Positions 35,952 through 47,087 of a stretch of 64,000 nt of DNA are shown here, piece by piece (position 1 is the first letter of the stretch; each line of letters opens with the position of its first letter). Origin of the DNA: Amphibalanus amphitrite. Taxonomy: Eukaryota > Arthropoda > Thecostraca > Balanomorpha > Balanidae. The DNA is taken from assembly GCF_019059575.1 (NCBI RefSeq), contig NW_024882777.1, positions 109,501 to 173,500 of the forward strand, written 5' to 3'. The position numbers and the translations under genes are program-made. The notes beneath the pieces are model-generated. The model was not told the origin of the DNA, searched no databases, and saw only the letters and a program-made list of their open reading frames with translations.

Positions 35952-36803
35952 CCCTCGCCCGTATTCGTGCTTGCCAGCGTCTAACGTATAGGGGGGGGGG
36001 GGGGTCCGTTGGACTCTCCTTGCCGTTTGGCCTCTGATGGAGCTAGAGAGAAAAAAAAACGAGCGCGTTGCCCGCAACGAAAGTAAGCCGATGATACCTA
36101 ACTTTATGGTCTTATTTATGTCACTGGTTGACCTTCCAGGTCAGGTCAATGACCCAAAAATCGGAAAAATCGGGACTTGCTGGAAGTTCGTAAAGTGAGG
36201 TTGAAAAAGGGATTTTGTGGGGTGCTGAACACGTAGTTCATGTTAGCTTTGATTACATATCTTTGATGTCTTAATGTATTTAGGCCAGGTCGGGTCAGGT
36301 CAGGTCAGGTCAACCATTAGGTGACCTGCCGACCATCCATAGCAGGTGTTGACCACTATTGACAGCTTCGTAGCATACGAGGGCACCAAAACTATTTCAT
36401 AAATCTCCAAATGGGAATTCGAAATCAGCCCCAGAAACTACCATAGAAACATGTAAAACTCGAAATAGTGAAGCAGGGTCATCAAAGGTCAATGACTTTG
36501 ACCTGACCTTCAAGGGACCTTGAAACCCACACCAAAAAAAAAAATTGGAAATTGCGCGGATAGTGTGAGCCTCAGCCGACATGCGCCAATTCGAGATTCC
36601 GGTCGAACATGGTCTCGAGAATCAGACCACAGGTCAAAGGTCATTGGGGTCAGGGTCATCAAATTTTAAGACGGTAAGTGTAAAATTGATTAACTCGAGG
36701 GTAGGTACTGAAAGTTTCGTCGCGATCGGCTGTTTTTTGCGCGAATTATTCGCGAAAAACCGGGAGGGGGTCCGTTCGACCCCGCTATATGTAAGTGCGA
36801 GTG
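35952..36803 (-). mobile_element. TTAA-flanked MITE E7
   Basis: It is flanked by TTAA at 35948-35951 and 36804-36807. The ends are CCCTCGCCCGTATTC and, from the right, CACTCGCACTTACATATA. The interior runs opposite to E1: GAGCTAGAGAG near the left end, a GGTCA run at 36296-36320, then GTTTCGTCGCGATCGGC and TTATTCGCGAAAAACC near the right end. Confidence 0.82.
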
Positions 36804-36807
36804 TTAA

Positions 36808-38689
36808 GTCACTAAAAATCTGTCTTTAAAGTAAAAAAGTTTATTCCTCGAGCTGAGAGGCCAGAGCTGTACAGTTGGAGTAGGTATTTCAACACATCAT
36901 GTAGGTATTTGCTTACATCCATGCATACATTCTCGAATTAAACATCAATAATACCCACTAAAGGCATATTGCTCTTTGGAACGTCGCTTTCGGTATGGGG
37001 ATATCATGGGTCTGAGCCAGCTGACACGGGTGATACCCCCTCAGCGGGGTTCTGGCATGGTCTGCGTTGGATCACCCACCACCACAATGGGCAGTTCCTC
37101 AAAACCAGCGTAATTGACCGGTGTGAGGCGGCGACGTGAGGCACGCGAGTGCGGGACCGTCCCCATGCCGTGGCGGTCCGGGTCAGGGGAGCAGCCCCCT
37201 CCCCGCGCGGCGGGCGGTCGCCCATTCAATCCGCGACCCCAACCCCATGACTGAGGGGTTGACCAAGATTCTTACAGATAGGGTTGACAGAGGGCAAACA
37301 TCACGTATTTAAACTGAGCAAACAGACGGTGTTCTACGCTAGGGACATCTCGCGGCTGTGATTCACGATACTGCTTCGCCAAACTGCCTTTAGATGGTGG
37401 GTCAGTCGGTGTCCGTCTGCTGCTGTGCGCCGAGAATTAGCCCTATAAATTACCATGAATTACACCTTCTAGTGTGACGATACAATCACATTATCATATA
37501 GGTCGCGTTTAGATGCAAATGAAGAAACGACTGCGTTGAAAAAATATGTCATTTCATCGAACGCTGAAATGCTCGAAGTGCTCGCTAAAAAATGAACTCG
37601 CTAACTGAGCCCTAAAGGTCGGCTGCCGTGTTGCATTGCATTTAAGCCAAAAACGCGGGCTGGGTTTAAGTTGTCGAGAAACAATTTTTGGCCTGAAGTG
37701 TTCTCTAAAGTATTATCTACATAGATCCAGGGAACATATTTGCTATCCATGATGGCTTAGGAGATATTGAATCGTAAGTCCTCCGGTGTACCCTGTTTTG
37801 CGGCGGCCCACGTGTTAAAAGCTGCTGAACATTTTTACTTTGACCAAAAAACGCGGGCACAGTTTTGTCTGTACGAAAATGATTCTTGTGCTATCGCATT
37901 CCACGTGGGCTGAAAATTCAGAAACCAGGGAACATATTTGCTACGACCAGTACTTTTCACGATTCAGACCGAAACGTGAAAAAATAGCCCCAAAACCCTA
38001 TGGCGGGCACCTCTCCGCGGCGCCCGGCCGCGGGTCGCTAGTTCCCGAAACGACACACCATGGAGCAGGTTTTTCACCTGCCTCACAAGGCCAAATAATA
38101 AATTATTACAATGTAAATGTTAGCAAAATACTTCCTTTGCCATCCAGTTGCTGAGAAAAGTACATATAAATGCATAGAAACATACCGTTCGCCAGCTACC
38201 GAACATTAGGAAGTGGGTAGTCCGAACAACACATGAGGTAAAACGCCCCATGGGCTTTTTGCCCCGCGACCTACTGGAGCGTTTTACCCCATCACGTAGT
38301 TCGGTCAGAGAACAACGCCTTGCACTCCAGGCAGACATAATCTAACACGAACCAACCCGGCGTTATAAGCGTTAGACAATAGTTGTTCAAAATACATAAA
38401 AGTCGTTAACCTGATGTGGACGATAAAAGAACGCCATGATGCATAATCTGACAACAAAACATAAAAATCACTCCAAAAACACATTTTCGGCTATATCTCC
38501 CTAAAGAGTCATCACAATTTCTTTCCAGTCTGCTCACATAATGATCGTATAGTGCACGTTTTATAGAAGAGAGGATGTTTCCCCAGAACCTTGCCAGTTT
38601 CGAGAAACATCGGTGAGGCGTTTTACCTCGGCGGGGCGACTTGCCCCGGTCTACCCTACCATCCATAACTAAACGAGGGCTAAGAAAAA
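36808..38689. other. No gene recognised
   Basis: This is single-copy-looking DNA. Palindromic GGTAAAACGCCCC and GGAGCGTTTTACCCC pieces (38235-38292) and GAGGCGTTTTACCTC (about 38612) resemble those near 26000. No exon or element boundary is recognised. Confidence 0.4.
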
Positions 38690-39362
38690 AATCAATTTTT
38701 CAACTTGTTATTTTTGACATAAAAATGCACTTTTCTAGACGAGCTTTGTCCCAGGAATCTAGTGGCGCCATTTGTTTTCACATGCGATGTTCAGAAGTGC
38801 CTCTAATTCGCGAAAATGCTTATGACGTCACCTTGCCCTATGCATGTTGAAGCTATTTTTTACAATTTGGGGGTCAAAAATCGAGATAGAAAGTTTAAAT
38901 TTGGGCCATCTAATGTTCTAATAGCGGTCTATAGCATATATTCCGGTTTTTTGGAAATTCTCAAAATTTTGGATTTTATTAGCTGTTTTCCAAAAAATAT
39001 AGCTTTTTGAATTTTTAGGGGTGAAAAACGCATTTTATGGAAAATCCGAGATAGCCATTTTAAAGAACTCGTTGAGCTGTGTCATTTCATGTCCTTAATT
39101 TGCAATTTGCCCAAAACCTCGATTTTTGGCGATTTTTTAAACATTTACCACTTTTTGACCGAAAACGCCATGTAGTTACATTACTAAAATCGATATATCT
39201 AAAAAAAATTGAATTTTTTTCTTAAACATTGCACAGGAGACGTCAAATTGATGAGGGAGAAGGTATGCCAAGTTTCAAGTTGATAACGCAAGCGGTTCAT
39301 GAGTTATTCAAGAAAAACGGAGGGGGGGGGGGTCGGATCCGACCCCCCCAGGCGGTCGCGGG
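38690..39362 (+). mobile_element. Right part of TTAA-type MITE E8, left end not found
   Basis: It ends ...GGCGGTCGCGGG followed by TTAA (39363-39366). The end is preceded by GAGTTATTCAAGAAAAACGG and a G-run/TCGGATCCGA/C-run hairpin, the same arrangement as in the other TTAA elements. The left boundary given is arbitrary. Confidence 0.5.
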
Positions 39363-40060
39363 TTAAGTATTTGTCATTTGGGTCATGACATGACCTGAAG
39401 AACAAGGTCATATCTCCGAAACAAAAAACTACAGGAACTTAAAATTTTTTCAGTGGACATCAGGAAAGGATAGAGGAGCAGCTATACGAAATCAGGCTTT
39501 TAGCTCTAAAGATGTTGAGTGCAGAGCAGAAAAACTACCTGGGGGGAGGGGAGGGTGGCAACCACCTCCTCCCCCCCCCCCATGTGTGGGCGAGGGTTAA
39601 CATGGCATTGCAGTCTTGTTTTCGAGTACCTAAACGTGTTGCTCATGATATTTTCATTATTTTGTCAAAAATGGAGAACAGCCTATAAATTTACGAACGC
39701 AAAGTGTTTAATGCCTACAGAATAAAAAATTAAGAGGGAGATTCAACAACAGGATTGAATTGTAGCTAAATCACGGCATAATTTGGAAGTTGGATGAAAT
39801 TCCTCTCGGTTTTCTACGAAACCACTTAGCCCTCGCCCGCACATGGCGGTGGTTACCACCCCCAGGTAGTTTTTACTGCTCTAAACTAAATATTTTAAAA
39901 GCTGGAACCCTGATTTTTCGCTTTTTTCGATTAGCTGCTGCTTTATCCTTTCTCAGCGTCTAAGTAAAATTGCAAGTTTCTGTGGTTTTTGGTTTCGGAT
40001 ACCTATATGACATTGTTCTTCAGGTCATGTCATGACCCAAATGACCAATACCCTGCAATA
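39363..40060. repeat. Tail-to-tail pair of TTAA-type elements E9 and E10
   Basis: Positions 39367-39596 and about 39830-40055 are inverted copies, sharing GGTCATGACATGACCTGAAG and the TTTCGGA and CTACCTGGGGG pieces. The first ends ...GGGCGAGGG|TTAA (39597-39600). The second starts TTAG|CCCTCGCCCGCACATG (39826 on). About 230 bases of unrelated DNA separate them. E8 appears to have inserted into a TTAA of E9. Confidence 0.65.
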
Positions 40061-40322
40061 TCTTGCGTTGGCTATGGGTCTTTTAAAGCTTATTTCCAAA
40101 ATGCCTTGACATATTTTTGAAGCTTACCACGCCCCTATTTGTGGTTCAGCCTACGAAACAAGGCTGGCCCCAAGTCAAGTTAACGCAAGAGTATCTTTGC
40201 TAAAACGAGCGTGTGCGCCATTACGAGACGCAACGATTGGTACCTGATTTCAAGGTCCCAAGACAACCGGTGACCTCTGAGGCAGGTCAAGTGGCCCAAG
40301 AAGCGGGTTCGTTTTTTTGGTA

Positions 40323-41660
40323 GGGGAGGATGGGGTAATTTGGCCGCTTTTTTTAGGAAGCGCTGTAGCTCGAAACTGGCGACATACTCGTACTTCTGCA
40401 CTCTCTCAAGGCTGGCAGGTGTAGCATTCATTTTACTTTCTTATACAGCAAGCTGAAAATGATAGAGCAACTACTTATGGCTGAATTTTGTCGTTCTACA
40501 AAGGTCTGCAAAGCAGCTAAATTGCCCCGCTCACGGTATATAGAGAACTCTAGCAGGGTTATTTGGCCGTTGGGGTAGAGCAATTTGGCCGGTGTTAATT
40601 TGAGGCCTGGGTTTTATGCTACGGGCAAGGCAGCTTCAGCGCCAGGCAATGGCATGTGTCTTTTACGCATTTTTAGGCTGACTCGATGTCGGACTTATCT
40701 TCGAATGATTTTGACTCAGGTCTTATTTCAGCATTTTCCTGCACAACTGAAAATGTGCTTCCTTAGCATACACTGCTAAATCAAACATATGCATTTTATT
40801 TGTGGTGAGAAAAACGTTAACTGTTTATTCTAGTAAGGAAATAATCGACTATTTTCAATTAAAAAATTCTTAGCAATCAACGAAATAACTCCACTCAGTC
40901 TCAAATCCTCACATCTCATAGGTCTCCGATGTCTGCAAACGAGTTGTTAATAGTGTTTACTAGCTGGAGATGTGACTATCAGTTTGGTTTGAGCAGAGCC
41001 CTAGCAACTTCGTCGTGCTGCTTTGCGCAGTGTCTTGATGAGCCCCTAGGAGACAGACTGTGCCGCAATGCCACCGCCAACGGCTATAAACCCAACCAGC
41101 TCGGTACGACGACCTTATCATTACATATGTGTCGGAACCGGGAACGGGGGGAGCACCGGGGCACCGTGCCCCCTTGATTTTGCCATTTTAACATTAGCCC
41201 TATGGGTGTTGCATGGAAAGAATGGGCAGTGCCCCCCCTTAATTGAAGGTGTTTCGCCGCTACTGCTTACCAAGTCGGCCGTTCCAGCTTAGCGATCCTG
41301 AGAGCACCGTCAAAGCTGCTCCACTAGCACCGGCAAAATTACCCCGCATTGCCACTCTGAAAAGTTTTGTCTACAAAGTCGTTATGGTTTTACGGAAATA
41401 CATGAAATTACTCTTTGAAACGCTGAACATCCTAAGCAATGGGACCACAATGTCAAAATTTGTCTACAGCCCGAATTCTACATGCCAGGCATATAATTTT
41501 TCGAACGGAAGTAAGAGTTACCATTTTCAAATCAAATTTAGGTATGTTTTACTGATTTTGAAGGAAATTACGAAGGGGAGATTTTTGAGAAAATTTTTTC
41601 CACGGATTCCTCATTTTATGTTGACCGCAGTACAAGATACCTACGTGTTAAGATTTCTTT
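40323..41660 (+). mobile_element. TA-type element F2, right end missing
   Basis: It starts GGGGAGGATGGGGTAATTTG after TA (40321-40322), close to the inverted right end of F1. It aligns with 29373-30320 of F1 in the same orientation, and carries a small hAT-like MITE (41124-41265). No right terminus was found. A piece of inverted family A core (about 40175-40318) lies directly before it. Confidence 0.65.
41124..41265 (-). mobile_element. Small hAT-like MITE, copy of 62631-62777
   Basis: It is the inverted homologue of the MITE at 62631-62777: GAACGGGGGGAGCACCGGGG, then CATTTTAACATTAGCCCTA, and ending AATTGAAGGTGTTTCGCCGC. The TTCGCCGCTACTG end is intact. No convincing 8-bp duplication was found. 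Confidence 0.75.
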
Positions 41661-41846
41661 AAACATCGAAATATAAAAACTAAACAATTTAATACGTTGT
41701 ACGTATCAAATTGTCAATCAAATGAATACCGATGTGCTGGAAGCAGGAGGCCACGCCGGTATTTAGTTAAAATTGCCGTAAGCCAAGGTGCTTTATTTGG
41801 TTTCCATGGTTACTGACGCTATTACGCTTGCATTTCGCGAGCAGAG

Positions 41847-41883
41847 AAGCTGAAAAGTTGAAACAGATTCAACTTTTCAGCTT
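41847..41883. other. Perfect 16-bp-stem hairpin
   Basis: The arms AAGCTGAAAAGTTGAA (41847-41862) and TTCAACTTTTCAGCTT (41868-41883) are exact complements around a 5-base loop, ACAGA. A GCTGAAAAG piece recurs near 42049. CGTTTCGCTCG is tandemly doubled at about 41912-41935. Confidence 0.8.
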
Positions 41884-42072
41884 GCAACTCGCGCCGGACT
41901 GATTTTGCTTGCGTTTCGCTCGCGTTTCGCTCGCGTTTTCCGAGCGGGATCCGGCGTGATTTCGCGGCGTAAAAGCGAGACGACCTGCGTGTTGGGAGCT
42001 GAAAATATGCCATGCATTGCAATGGGAGAAGCGAGACGCGATTTGCGAGCTGAAAAGCTGTGTTCCGGCCTT

Positions 42073-44777
42073 AAGACGGATTATTCAAATGCCAAATGTT
42101 ATATAACATTGAACTTGCAATGAAACAGAGATTAATATGCATTTTTGAAATTTCGAAAAATACGCTATTTTTGATATATGACATATCGAGTTTTCTTTCA
42201 TTTGTATTTTTTGGACTTTGGGACCAAATTTTTTTGAAGTTTTATTTCTTTAAAAAAATATTTGGTTCATTGTTAAGAAGTATGCAAAAAATTAGGAAGG
42301 TGTTCTTTCTGTAAATGTATTTATTTTACGTCACGATAACGGTTTCGAATAGTGATTTCGGGAGGGGAGCTTACAAATGGCGTGGTAAAGCTGCCTAGTG
42401 ACATCACGGGTTACTGAAATTTCAATTTAAGTCTGAGTCATCTGAAAAAAAAGTGAAAAGAGGGTCCATCCAACCCTCTTTCCTATAAGCGCGAGGGTGA
42501 AAAAGGCTGTTTGGTTCTGACATTGTTTTGCACGCCAATGACCATAGCTGTCCGAGATGAAAGTTACAGGACGCATACATAGTGTGCTCCAGAGGTCTCA
42601 CAACTTGTATATCTGGGAATTTGTCAAGGTTACATGAGGTCAGGTCGGTCACGTGACATCACTGTCATAAATAAATGGGGAAATATAAAAAACTGTTATT
42701 TTGGCGCTGAGAATGATCTAAAACTATCCCACGTACATGGTATCGTGATTTCATGCACTCCTTGCAAAGTCCAATGCTTTACTTTTGCATTGTTAACCTT
42801 GCGTGACGTCATTTATGACGTCACTAGGGTCGTACGAGTTTTTCGTCAATAACTCCTGATCAAATGGCGCTAGAGAGTCGGGAAAGCCACCAATGGACTC
42901 GGGGAGACCTTCCGAATCGAATGATATGCCATTTGATACAATTTGCCCAGCTTCGTGACCTGAGGGGCTCTGACCTGACCTTGACCCGAGGTCAACTACT
43001 TAACCCGCGCACCGACGGGGGGGGGGCGGATATCCGCCCCCCCCCTGAGGTTTTTCGCGAATAGCGGGAAAACCGCGGCGCGTAGCGCCGCGAAATTTGG
43101 TATGACTATAACCCCATCAATTTTACACATGGTGTGCAAGTTTGAACCTCCTACCTTTTAAGGTCAGGTCACCAGGTCACTTTGAATGACCCAACCTCAA
43201 GTCACTTTTTTGCAACTTTGTCACCGTGCCAGAGCTACAGTAGATGTCGGAGGCCTTTGAAAGTCGCAGGATATTATTAGGTCATTAGTAGCTACAATTT
43301 GTGTATCTCGGAATTTTGATATCGGTGACCTAAGGTCAGGTCAATTTCGCGACCTCCCCATTATAAGTCAATGGGGGAAAAATCAACTCCCTGTTTTTAC
43401 CACTAAAACGGGTCGGAATGGCCCCACATACCATACATGACTTCATATACGATCAACCTTCACTACCTTGAGGTCTGTTTTGCTGTTGGGCAGCTGTGAG
43501 GTCATGTGACGTCATCAAAGGTCACCAAAGGTTTTTGGCCAATAACTCCGTACAGGAACAAGATACAGACGCGTGGATGGTCTCATTGTGTTCAGCTCGT
43601 CAAGACGCATCGAATGATATACATGATGACCTCGAGGTCACGTGACCTGAGGTCAACCTTTGACCTTGACCTTTCGAGGTCAACATATATATCATTCGAT
43701 GCGGATTGACGAGAGGATCACGATGATGCCCTTAGTTTGTTCCTATCTTGACTAATTCGAAAGTTATTCGAGAAAAACTCTCTCCATATCTAGCGCCGCC
43801 ATTTTGACCTTTTCGACCCCTGTGACGTCATCTTTGACCTGACCTGAAAATGACCTTAGAAAAATTGTAGATCTTGGCCGTGCGTATCCGATGCCGTTTA
43901 CCGCTTGTCGCTATCTTGCTTCGTTCTCGAGATCTCAGGGGGGGGCGGTCATCCGCCCCCCCCGTCGTCGGTGCGAAGTTGGCGCAGACCCCCGTCGGTG
44001 CGCGGGTTAAGTTGATCTCACCCTAGCAAAAAGTATACCATTCGATGCACCTGAGCTAGGCGAACACAATGATGCCAAAATCGTGGCTCTGCGGCCATTT
44101 TTTGCGAAGTTATTCACTAAAAACCGAACCCGTAACTTCAGTCACGTGACCTGACCTCAGACGCTACCGGTTAACCTGAGACCTTAAAATCGGGTACCAA
44201 TCGCTGCGACTTGTAACGGCACACACGCTCGTTTTTTTCGCGAGGCTCTAGGTCTATTAGAAACGAAACGGCGTGCTGGGGTCCTATCAACCCCTCCGAA
44301 ACCCATTTTGTTTGCGGGAAAATTAGGAACTTATAGAAAGAACACCTTTCTATTTTTTTGCATGTCGATTTGCAATGACATGAAGTTTATTTGGAAAAAA
44401 TAAAAATATGAAAAATTTTGGTCCCAAAAGTCATTAGAGGCAAATGAAAAAAAGTTTAAGGTTTTTGCTCAACAATGAAATTTTTTCTTTGGAATTTTTA
44501 AATAGCAATATTAATTTTTGATTCATCGCAAGCTTAGTGTTGTTTACTTTTTGTTGGTTGCTTAACCCGTTCTTGAGTTAGGTATAGGCCATCAAACTCA
44601 CCGTTACATACCGAAGTTAAAAAAATGTAATGCAATATAACTCAAAAAGTTTTGATCTGAGAAGTCTGATATTTTGCCAGGCGTCTTTGGGGCCTATGAT
44701 TACCCATAGGACTAATTTTCATTAAAATCTGAGAGATGAGGGTGACGGGCCTGGTACGATCTATCGTGGAATGCCCC
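42073..44777 (+). mobile_element. Third family A copy, lacking its left ~210 bp and carrying E11
   Basis: It aligns at high identity with 22290-23978, starting at AAGACGGATTATTCAAATG and ending GTGGAATGCCCC at 44777, followed by ATTT. It is interrupted by E11 (43004-44006). The doubled TGACGTCA is at 42804-42823. Confidence 0.88.
43004..44006 (+). mobile_element. TTAA-flanked MITE E11, with empty-site proof
   Basis: The ends CCCGCGCACCGACGGGGG are exact inverted copies, with perfect TTAA on both sides (43000-43003 and 44007-44010). The orthologous position in the other family A copy (23213-23216) is a single TTAA in otherwise matching sequence, which shows TTAA target duplication. Each end has a long G-run/palindrome/C-run hairpin, and a GC hairpin (CGCGGCGC with GTA loop) lies near 43070. 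The interior has many GGTCA/TGACC and CGAATGATAT motifs. No transposase. Confidence 0.95.
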
Positions 44778-46060
44778 ATTTGCTTATTTCTTGGAGCTCC
44801 TTGTATTGCTTTTAGAGCCGGGCCAAAGCTGATTATGTGTTATGGCAGCCAGTACACGAAGGCAGTTGATGCGGAGCACACATTGCACACGGATAGGTGC
44901 AGGAAGATAACCGTACACGTGATACAGTGCACGCCCGTACACATATGTAGCCCGGTACACGTATGTCATAGAGCTGCGGCAGCTCGTACACGCCACCCGT
45001 TCAGTCAGTCTCCGGCGACCCGGCCGCGGTACAACGGTCGGCGCCGACGACATCCGATGGCTCACCGCTGGCCACCGACCGGTCCTTTGTCCCGCGAGCG
45101 GCCCGGCTCCTCCGCTAATAACTAAAATATCCAGCAAATAGGGCCGGCCCCACCGCTCGGACATTATCCCAGTTGGTGCGAATAAAGGCTGTCAGTGTGA
45201 CAAACGGCTCCGACTGGACCATAATAACGCCGGCGGCATCGGCGGCGGTGCGCCGCGTCATTAGCGCGCCGCATTTGTCATCAGCATGCGCCGCGAATGT
45301 CGCCACAAGGCAGGGACGCGCGCCGGCGCCGGCACCAGCCAGCACGCGCACAATCACGCTCTGAGGAATTAGTTTATTTGCGCGACTCAATCTGCCAGCT
45401 TCCCAGACATGAGGCTCCTAAATCAGACTATCACCCCAAATACATACAGATACCAAAATGTCAAACCAATTCGAGAAAAAAAAAGTAAGGGGTTGCAAAA
45501 CGTCTCAGTCTTCATTACATGCCCTAGTTTTGTTTTGTTGGGTTAGGCCCTTTCGGTCCAGTAAGACCATTTCAGAGCCGGGAGGATGATAGAATATAGG
45601 GGGAGACATTGGTCTGGGCAGGCACCCTAGTGAGTCGCTGGGGCTGAGCCCGTCCGAAGACAGGCCACCCAGCCCCAAGGCACTCACTGCACCCGGCTAC
45701 GGGGTGCGCTCCCTCGGGAGCAGCGGTGCTGCTCCGAGGGAGCAGCCCGCATGAGACAAAGTTGCCTGTCCAGCCCGGAGGGGGGTGGCGGTGTGGAGGA
45801 GAAGGATTTCAGTATCCTGAGGATAGAAGCATGGAACGGTTGTAATGCCCTAGTGCTTTTGCTCTTATTCATCTGCCCGCCGAGCGTGCCAGGTATCGAG
45901 TTTTGGTGGTTTTTCCCCAACCTACGATTTTCATGAGTTACGAGGTTTTGAGTGATCCCCGTCAGCGAATAAGCGGTCGGCGAAGTTTGACGATCGCCGG
46001 CCGGCAGAGCGGTGGCCAATAAGCCATTCTCCCGGCGCCCGATGGTCTGATGAAAAGGCA
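44778..46060. other. No gene recognised
   Basis: It contains GTACAC-rich sequence (44870-44990), a GC-rich part (45000-45360), and a near-perfect 16-bp hairpin, GCTCCCTCGG...GAGGGAGC, at about 45708-45743. No exon or element is recognised. Confidence 0.4.
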
Positions 46061-46063
46061 TAC

Positions 46064-46067
46064 GGCG

Positions 46068-46138
<71 letters not shown>

Positions 46139-46255
46139 GGGGGGGTTGAGAGGGAGATGGAGAGAGAGGGGGAGGGAGGCAGGGAGGGAGAGAGGTAGAG
46201 GGGAGGGAGGAAAGAGAGAGCGGAAGGGAAGGAAAGAGGAAGGGAAGAATAGGGA

Positions 46256-46321
<66 letters not shown>

Positions 46322-46382
46322 AAGGGAAGAGAAGTTGGAAGAAAAAAGATGCGAGAGAGAGGAGAGAGAGAGAGAGAGAGGG
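46064..46382 (+). repeat. (AG)n microsatellite complex
   Basis: There are long pure (GA)n runs at 46066-46137 and 46260-46321 and a shorter one at about 46362-46380, with GGGA-rich purine sequence between them. Translations of this tract, (RE)n on + and (LS)n on -, are artefacts. Confidence 0.97.
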
Positions 46383-47087
46383 GGGAGAGCACTTAGCTAG
46401 CACATGCGCTGCCTCTGTGCTGTTCTGAGTTCTGACTGGTTGTTTTGGCGTCATACCCACTCTCCCGCCTCTTCCCGTCCCGTCTCGACCCGTCGAAGCG
46501 ACAAGACGGTAGTGCTCGCTCACTGTTCGCGCATCAAATCCGCCCAGTTGATGACCGGACCGAGTTTTTCGACAGTACTCCGGCGTCGCGCTGCCGGCCG
46601 GTCGGGATTTCGGTCGGTTGCATTCGCAAGGAGCCGGCCAATGCTCTTGGGAGCACGTCGCCGACGACAAAAATGGCTGATGAGGTCGGAACTTGGTTCG
46701 CCCACGCCGACTTGAGCACGCCAGAATGCTTCCGCGCTGGTCAAGGGTGGAAAGTCGCGGCGACTTGCTGATTGGTTTCGATGGAGTTCACGCATCAACT
46801 GTCAATAATTGACGACTACCTACCATTGGGTGATTATTTATTTTATTTGAACTTGCTCGGTATGTAAGCGCAGACATTTCCGAAGTGTTCGTACTTACAT
46901 ACTATCAAGTAATTAATATGCTCGAATTTCTAATCGAATTAATTGCGTGAATCGTGAATCCAACTTGGACCCGTTAGATGGACCCGTTAGAGCACTGTTA
47001 GGCGTTTACTATCCGATTGCATACCTGCGGCATTCGTCCAGAACTCCCAGAGAGCGCCCTTCCCTCAGCCGCCCCGCTCCCACATTA
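46383..47087. other. No gene recognised
   Basis: This is moderately GC-rich up to about 46770 and AT-rich after. No exon or repeat family is recognised. Confidence 0.35.

Noticed and set aside
35679-36077. 132-codon minus-strand frame crossing E6 and E7
   Set aside because: Spans two separate transposon boundaries and poly-G/C tracts; cannot be a gene.
45684-46670. 328-codon minus-strand frame
   Set aside because: Most of it is (LS)n translation of the GA microsatellite, flanked by sequence with no recognisable domain.
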